Below, piece after piece: positions 6,486-10,146 of a DNA stretch of 10,146 bases. Positions within the stretch are counted from its first letter, which is position 1. Each line of letters starts with the position of its first letter. A model generated the notes under the pieces. The model had not been told where the DNA came from and searched no databases. It saw only the letters and a list, made by a program, of their open reading frames with translations. The stretch lies in NCBI GenBank assembly GCA_905236375.1, contig CAJOOW010000154.1, forward strand, positions 1 through 10,146. Direction: 5' to 3'. The stretch is from an uncultured Alphaproteobacteria bacterium (GTDB taxonomy: Bacteria > Pseudomonadota > Alphaproteobacteria > RUG11792). A program made the position numbers and the translations under genes.

Positions 6486-7505
6486 ATGGTGAGCAATAAC
6501 AAGAAACCTGGTATTTCTAAAAATAAAATTCAAAAAACTCCAGATTTGACTAATGTTGAAACTAAACAATTTAGTTCTGGGTTTCTTGATAAGAAGCTTA
6601 TCATATCCTGTGCAGCTAGTGCATTGATTTCCGTTGTGACCGTTTTTATCATTATGAAAATAGGCCTTAATTATCAGGAAGCAAAGATTCGATCTGTGGC
6701 TGATACTTGTTCTTCTCTTGAAGCAAGAATGAAATCAATAAGTGAATCGATGACAGATCTTAATGCTTCGATCGATTCTTTAAAATCTGAATGGAAGGAG
6801 AGCAAAGAACATTCATCATATTTATACACAAATCTCTCATCAGTGCAAAAAGACATAGCACTTATCAAAGATCGTTTAAATCTCACCGACAAAACAGAAG
6901 ATAATGTCAAAAAGTTGTCTTCTGACAAAGGCTCGTTCATAGAATCTTTTGAAAATCTCATTAAAGAAGGAGCTCCTTTTGAAAGTTTTCTAGCGTCTCA
7001 ACAAGATAAGATTGATATGACCAAATATCGAACCTCTTCAGAACTTATTAAGTACGCTAAGCAGGATGTCAAATCTATTTCTGATTTGAAAAAGGACTTT
7101 GACTCTGTTGGATATTCTCTCTTCAAAACAAAATTCGAAGAATCATTTTGGGAAAGACAAAAAAGGATAATAAAAGAAAAGATTTCAGAGGCGATTAAAA
7201 TCAAAAAGGATGATGAGAATTCAAAATCAGAAGTTGTTTCAGAAAATGCTTCTGATAAGAAAAAATTTGAAGAGGCTGGAAAACTATTATCTGACGCCAA
7301 ATATTCAGAAGCTGTGAAAATTTTTGAATCATTAAAAATTGAAAATGAAGACTTAAGTGACTTAATTTCTGCCATTAAGAAACGGCAAGCACTTGAAGAA
7401 GCATTCGCCGAATTCAAAAAAGAATTTATGGAAATGGAGAATGCATCTGACCAGAAAGATTCAAAAGAGGAAAACAAAAAATCTGAAGAAACAGAGGAGC
7501 AATAA
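6486..7505 (+). CDS. Mic60/mitofilin-like (COG4223) membrane coiled-coil protein
   Basis: This is a probable inner-membrane protein with a short cytoplasmic N-terminus (1-37), one transmembrane helix at about 38-58, and a large periplasmic, mostly helical region. Residues 66-145 are a likely coiled coil. Residues 150-171 (SFIESFENLIKEGAPFESFL) resemble the 'AGxPFxxEL' segment of alphaproteobacterial mitofilin homologues. Residues 262-310, with LLSDAKYSEAVKIFESL followed by a helix ending RQALEEAFAEF, resemble the C-terminal mitofilin signature (a 'GDLxxAVxxLxxLP' helix followed by an R-A-rich helix). A highly charged E/K tail follows (317-339). In mitochondria Mic60 shapes cristae junctions and contacts outer-membrane proteins; alphaproteobacterial homologues bend inner membranes. 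The start has AGAGGAG four bases upstream. The gene appears monocistronic. The assignment rests on architecture and two weak motifs, so a generic coiled-coil protein remains possible. Confidence 0.68.
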   Translation: MVSNNKKPGISKNKIQKTPDLTNVETKQFSSGFLDKKLIISCAASALISVVTVFIIMKIGLNYQEAKIRSVADTCSSLEARMKSISESMTDLNASIDSLKSEWKESKEHSSYLYTNLSSVQKDIALIKDRLNLTDKTEDNVKKLSSDKGSFIESFENLIKEGAPFESFLASQQDKIDMTKYRTSSELIKYAKQDVKSISDLKKDFDSVGYSLFKTKFEESFWERQKRIIKEKISEAIKIKKDDENSKSEVVSENASDKKKFEEAGKLLSDAKYSEAVKIFESLKIENEDLSDLISAIKKRQALEEAFAEFKKEFMEMENASDQKDSKEENKKSEETEEQ

Positions 7506-7545
7506 AGGGAAAATTTCTCAAAAACTGTTCTAAAGAAGACTTCAA

Positions 7546-7574
7546 TTGATCAAAAGATAAAGTTGAGTTACAAT
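7546..7574 (+). promoter_or_regulatory. Promoter candidate for the trcR-fdx-hdaA unit
   Basis: TTGATC (7546-7551) and TACAAT (7569-7574) have the ideal 17-base spacing, with four and five matches of six. The start would fall near 7581, with a ribosome site AGGAGAG at 7601-7607, seven bases before the trcR ATG. No other clear promoter lies within the three-gene unit. Confidence 0.55.
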
Positions 7575-7614
7575 ACCTCATGGCATTTTGAAAATTAACG
7601 AGGAGAGAATTTAA

Positions 7615-8130
7615 ATGATAACACCATTAATGCCGAAGGCTACAGCTCTTTGGCTAATTGAAAATACAGTTCTAACATTCTCTCAGATAGCTGAGTTTTG
7701 TGGGTTGCATATTTTGGAAGTTGAATCATTAGCAAATGGCGATATGGATTCGAAAATGACAGGATTTGATCCAATAATATCTTCACAATTAACGATTGAT
7801 GAAATACGGCGTTGTGAAGCTGACCCTGCCGCTAAATTGCAGATGAAAGAATCAGAGTATTTTGAGGAAAAATCTCCATCAAAGAAATATACTCCAAAGG
7901 CAAAAAGACAGGATAAGCCAGATGCAATTGCTTGGCTTGTTAAATATTATCCAAACATTCCAGATCAGGATATTTGCGATCTTATTGGAACAACGAAGAT
8001 TACAATCAAATCAATAAAAAACAAAACTCACAAAAACTATTCTAACATAAAACCGAGAAGTCCCGTAGTTTTAGGACTGTGTTCAGAAGCAGAACTTGAT
8101 TTTGTTATCGCAAAATTGACAAGAGAATAA
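7615..8130 (+). CDS. trcR: TrcR/DUF1013-family cell-cycle transcriptional regulator
   Basis: DUF1013 proteins are confined to Alphaproteobacteria; the Caulobacter member is called TrcR and is a cell-cycle-associated transcription regulator. The 171 residues match the family along their length. The first half is LMPKATALWLIENTVLTFSQ, then IAEFCGLHILEVESLANG and IRRCEADPAAKLQ. A charged linker follows at about 78-102. The second half is KPDAIAWLVKYYPNIPDQDI, then CDLIGTTKITIKSIKNKTH and the end SNIKPRSPVVLGLCSEAELD. The halves look like diverged copies of one helix-turn-helix unit: ATALWLIENT..TFSQIAEFCGL aligns with DAIAWLVKYY..PDQDICDLIG. This fits a DNA-binding or RNA-polymerase-associated role. 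The ATG is supported by AGGAGAG seven bases upstream and by the family's conserved start. It heads a unit with the ferredoxin and hdaA genes (gaps of 13 and 3 bases). Confidence 0.93.
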   Translation: MITPLMPKATALWLIENTVLTFSQIAEFCGLHILEVESLANGDMDSKMTGFDPIISSQLTIDEIRRCEADPAAKLQMKESEYFEEKSPSKKYTPKAKRQDKPDAIAWLVKYYPNIPDQDICDLIGTTKITIKSIKNKTHKNYSNIKPRSPVVLGLCSEAELDFVIAKLTRE

Positions 8131-8143
8131 AGGAAGGGAAAAG

Positions 8144-8446
8144 ATGGCGAAAATAATTTTTAGAACAAACAAAGGGGATACAATCGTTGAAGCAGAAAAT
8201 GGCGAAAGTTTACTAGAAGTAGCCAATAAGGCTGGGGTTGAGCTTTTTGGAGGTTGCGGTGGCGCTGGAGTTTGCGGATCATGCCATGTATACATTGATC
8301 CAGAGTTTTTCAGCAAACTTGAAGAGGCATCATTTAATGAACAAGATCTGTTGGATATAGTTCCAAATGGAAAATTTAATTCTCGATTGGCTTGCCAAGT
8401 TAAAGTTTCGGACGCGCTTGACGGAATGACGGTCATAATCCCATAA
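8144..8446 (+). CDS. fdx: Adrenodoxin-type 2Fe-2S ferredoxin
   Basis: This is a small soluble electron carrier with one [2Fe-2S] cluster. Its 100 residues have the cluster ligands C38, C44, C47 and C84 in the arrangement C-x5-C-x2-C-x36-C, within GGCGGAGVCGSCHVYI and RLACQVKV. The ISC-type/adrenodoxin class is indicated by this spacing, and by the acidic helix EEASFNEQDLLDIVP that normally contacts redox partners. In E. coli Fdx supplies electrons for Fe-S cluster assembly by IscS/IscU and sits at the end of the isc operon. Here no isc gene is nearby, so the pathway role is inferred from family. An AGGAAGG ribosome site (8131-8137) is six bases before ATG. The stop is three bases before the hdaA ATG, so hdaA is probably translated by ribosomes finishing this gene. 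Confidence 0.95.
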   Translation: MAKIIFRTNKGDTIVEAENGESLLEVANKAGVELFGGCGGAGVCGSCHVYIDPEFFSKLEEASFNEQDLLDIVPNGKFNSRLACQVKVSDALDGMTVIIP

Positions 8447-8449
8447 AAG

Positions 8450-9118
8450 ATGAGACAACTTCCTCTTCCAATTTCATGGGCTTTTTCAAAAGATGCTAGA
8501 GATTTTGTTGTAAGTGATTGCAACAGATATGCTTTTGAGTGGCTAGAAAAATGGCCATTGAAGATTCAAAGCAATTTTGTATGCTTAATTGGCGAAAAAG
8601 GAGCAGGGAAGACACACCTAGCACATATTTGGGCGGATCGTTTGGGAGCTGAATTTTTAAAGCCCGAGAATGCCTTTAGCCAGTGGTATGATCTTGCAAA
8701 TGCTGAATCGAATCAGAAGTATTTTGTTCTGGATGATGCTGACATGCTTGGTGATGACATTTTGCTCTTTTATATTTTTAACACAATCAGGGAAAAGAAT
8801 GCATATCTTCTTATGACATCCAAACAATATCCGAACAAATGGGAATTAAAATTTGAAGATATCAAATCACGTTTGGCGACAGTTGATTCAATTCGAATTC
8901 AAAAACCAAATGAAAAGGCCATGGTTTCAATAATTGAAAAGATGCTAAGACAAAGAGGTCTTATTGCTACTCATGAAATAGTAGAATATCTCGCTAACAG
9001 AATTGAAAGGACTTATGAATCGATATGCTACTGGGTAAATAAAATTGATTCCAACCAATTTGATAAAAAACACAAGCTGAATATTCAAGATATCAGAACA
9101 ACTTTGGGAAAATCTTAG
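8450..9118 (+). CDS. hdaA: HdaA, DnaA-inactivating AAA+ protein
   Basis: This is a DnaA-related AAA+ protein of 222 residues without a C-terminal DNA-binding domain, which marks it as Hda/HdaA and not DnaA. With the DNA-loaded sliding clamp it stimulates ATP hydrolysis by DnaA (RIDA), preventing repeat initiation. The N-terminus MRQLPLPI contains a QLPLPI clamp-binding motif like QLSLPL of E. coli Hda. Walker A is GEKGAGKT (48-55), Walker B is VLDDAD (93-98), sensor 1 is LLMTSKQYP (120-128), and the box VII arginine is R141 in KSRLATV. The helix at about 185-200 (IERTYESICYWVNKID) aligns with Hda sensor 2 but has no Arg where E. coli Hda does; as I recall, other alphaproteobacterial HdaA differ there as well. 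The ATG is fixed by the clamp motif directly after it. No independent ribosome site is seen, so coupling to the ferredoxin gene is likely. Confidence 0.93.
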   Translation: MRQLPLPISWAFSKDARDFVVSDCNRYAFEWLEKWPLKIQSNFVCLIGEKGAGKTHLAHIWADRLGAEFLKPENAFSQWYDLANAESNQKYFVLDDADMLGDDILLFYIFNTIREKNAYLLMTSKQYPNKWELKFEDIKSRLATVDSIRIQKPNEKAMVSIIEKMLRQRGLIATHEIVEYLANRIERTYESICYWVNKIDSNQFDKKHKLNIQDIRTTLGKS

Positions 9119-9205
9119 TTGGATTTGAGCAATTAGCAGACCTTTATTCCTGTTATGTTAAATTTCTGTTTTTAATTTATGTATTTGTTTTCTCATTTTA
9201 TAAAA

Positions 9206-9219
9206 GTTACGAATGTTAC
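9206..9219. repeat. Direct repeat GTTAC-N4-GTTAC upstream of an extended -10
   Basis: GTTAC occurs at 9206-9210 and 9215-9219, nine bases start to start, just upstream of the TATAAT at 9236-9241. The placement over the -35 region would suit a tandem activator or repressor site, but two 5-mers in AT-rich DNA are weak evidence. Confidence 0.3.
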
Positions 9220-9232
9220 AAAACGGATTTTA

Positions 9233-9241
9233 TGTTATAAT
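9233..9241 (+). promoter_or_regulatory. Extended -10 promoter for the secreted helical protein
   Basis: TG (9233-9234), one base, then perfect TATAAT (9236-9241) forms an extended -10 element. The -35 is poor (TGTTAC at 9214-9219 with 16-base spacing). Transcription would start near 9248, only about 15 bases before the ATG at 9263. The 144 bases between hdaA and this ATG hold no other recognised feature. Confidence 0.55.
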
Positions 9242-9262
9242 CGAAACTAATGGGTTTGACTA

Positions 9263-9823
9263 ATGCCATTGAAAATGATTGCTAGGATTTTTCTTGCTTT
9301 GATGCCTTTGATTTTTGCTTTGAATTTGGAAGCAAAACTCAGCTTTTCGAATCTTGAAGGGCAAAAGGATTTTTTAAATTCTCTATACAATGAGTTTGAA
9401 AAACTCAAGTCTCAAAAGCCAAAATCTGATAATGACGATGATAAGGAAAAAAACAAAGAGATTGATAAATACAAAGAAGATATCATGACTTTGAAAAAAA
9501 CTCTTATAAACATCGAAGATGCTACAAATCAGAAAGATGCAAATGGAAAAATTCTGAAGGAATTGGTTGATGATTATAATAAAAAGATGGAAGAGCTTGA
9601 GAAAAATTATAAATTCTTCCTTTCAAAGTCTAAAAAAGCTGCTCCAGATGAGGGTTATTTGAGTTCAAAAACGCCCGGAGTTCAAACTATGGATTATCTT
9701 CGACATAATAATAAGCGTCGTAAGATAGGGGATACTAAATTCCAGCCTCTTGAAATAATCGAAATTGATAATAGTGCATCTAAGATTGAAGAAAATAAGA
9801 TGCCTTTAGAAAAACAGGAATGA
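9263..9823 (+). CDS. Small secreted, charged helical protein, unknown family
   Basis: I do not recognise a family. The 186 residues start with a Sec signal peptide: positive MPLKMIAR, a hydrophobic stretch FLALMPLIFAL, and a likely cut after LEA near residue 24. The mature protein is rich in K, E and D. It has a low-complexity acidic/basic segment at about 50-70 (QKPKSDNDDDKEKNKEIDKY) and heptad-like helices at about 70-125 that suggest a coiled coil. The tail is less ordered, with GYLSSKTPGVQTMDYLRHNN followed by KRRK. No cysteine or lipobox is present, so it is probably a soluble periplasmic or exported protein. M5 (9275) is an alternative start; neither has a clear ribosome site. The gene stops seven bases before the CNNM-type gene and likely shares its transcript, so a partner role there is possible but unproven. 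Confidence 0.75.
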   Translation: MPLKMIARIFLALMPLIFALNLEAKLSFSNLEGQKDFLNSLYNEFEKLKSQKPKSDNDDDKEKNKEIDKYKEDIMTLKKTLINIEDATNQKDANGKILKELVDDYNKKMEELEKNYKFFLSKSKKAAPDEGYLSSKTPGVQTMDYLRHNNKRRKIGDTKFQPLEIIEIDNSASKIEENKMPLEKQE

Positions 9824-9830
9824 CAAAAAA

Positions 9831-10146
9831 ATGACATTTCTTCTAAACATAATTCTTGTAGCCATATTTCTTTTATTTTCGGCCTATTTTTCCGCCTGTG
9901 AAACGGCGTTGACTGCCTATTCAAAACCCAAAATGTATACGATAGCTCAAGAAGGAAATTTAAGAGCCAAAAAGATTCTGGAACTTCAATCTGATGCGGG
10001 ATTGGTTTTAAGCTCGATATTAATGTGTGCAACAATTTTAAATGCTATGGCAGTTGCAGTAACCACTGATCTGTTTTCTGAAGTTTTGGGAGATTATGCG
10101 ATAATCTTAGCTCCAATTATAACTAGTGTGTTTATAGTTCTTTTTG
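9831..10146 (+). CDS. CNNM/CorC-type membrane protein, 3' end outside the window
   Basis: This is the N-terminal part (105 codons) of a DUF21/CNNM transmembrane domain, as in the HlyC/CorC (CorB/YfjD) family linked to magnesium and cobalt handling. A first helix (residues 2-20) is followed by YFSACETALTAYSKPKM (19-35), matching the family's FSGSETALTAxSRxR. Then come AQEGNLRAKKILEL (39-52), a second helix from about 57 (GLVLSSILMCATILNAM), and a third that starts near 90. Full-length relatives continue with paired CBS domains and a CorC_HlyC domain, which would lie beyond the edge. Two usually conserved spots differ: FSGSE is FSACE, and the GNN of LLLGNNLVNI is C66-A67-T68. AGGAA at 9816-9820, inside the end of the preceding gene, is a possible ribosome site ten bases upstream. 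The family call is firm; ion transport by this member is uncertain. Confidence 0.87.
   Translation, partial: MTFLLNIILVAIFLLFSAYFSACETALTAYSKPKMYTIAQEGNLRAKKILELQSDAGLVLSSILMCATILNAMAVAVTTDLFSEVLGDYAIILAPIITSVFIVLF

Noticed and set aside
6998..7477. 159-codon minus-strand frame inside the Mic60-like gene
   Set aside because: It is a Ser/Phe-rich shadow of the Lys/Glu-rich coding strand with no ribosome site or independent support.
1..10146. CRISPR array, tRNA or rRNA gene, insertion sequence or phage attachment site
   Set aside because: Reading the intergenic gaps on both strands showed no spaced direct repeats, no cloverleaf with a TTC loop, no transposase-like frame and no terminal inverted repeats.

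Overview
The window is AT-rich, gene-dense bacterial DNA. It is most likely from an obligately intracellular or host-associated alphaproteobacterium of the Holosporales/Rickettsiales type. The evidence is an alphaproteobacterial gene set: a TrcR/DUF1013 protein with its two diagnostic halves, a Mic60/COG4223-like membrane coiled-coil protein, a short HdaA, and a YebC of the 'SGHSQFxNIMxRKGAQDAKRAK' kind. A DMT carrier resembling the rickettsial S-adenosylmethionine transporter and a secreted eukaryote-like deubiquitinase candidate add to this. The assignment comes from recalled family sequences, not from a search.

Layout. Positions 3-2623 (+) hold the 3' part of pepA (leucyl aminopeptidase, running in from the left edge) overlapping dnaN (sliding clamp) by four bases. 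Positions 2639-3544 (-) hold a ten-helix EamA/DMT transporter, tail to tail with dnaN. Positions 3545-3978 contain no intact gene. They hold a probable gene remnant on the minus strand (95 codons in one frame, broken by two stops) and, at the right end, a near-consensus promoter. Positions 3979-5544 (+) encode a 521-residue secreted protein whose Cys box and His box look like those of ubiquitin-specific proteases (peptidase family C19). This is the most interesting gene here.

Positions 5689-6408 (+) are yebC and 6486-7505 (+) the Mic60-like protein, each with its own promoter candidate. Positions 7615-9118 (+) are a tight three-gene unit: trcR, an adrenodoxin-type 2Fe-2S ferredoxin, and hdaA, with gaps of 13 and 3 bases. 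Positions 9263-9823 (+) encode a small secreted charged helical protein, followed seven bases later by the start of a CNNM/CorC-type membrane protein that runs off the right edge.

How the genes relate. DnaN and HdaA are functional partners: HdaA binds the DNA-loaded clamp and inactivates DnaA-ATP, and this HdaA keeps an N-terminal QLPLPI clamp-binding motif. TrcR adds a cell-cycle theme. The deubiquitinase candidate stands apart. It has its own strong promoter, no Shine-Dalgarno sequence, a Sec signal peptide, and lies beside decayed DNA between housekeeping blocks. That arrangement is what one expects of a laterally acquired host-directed effector, but this is inference.
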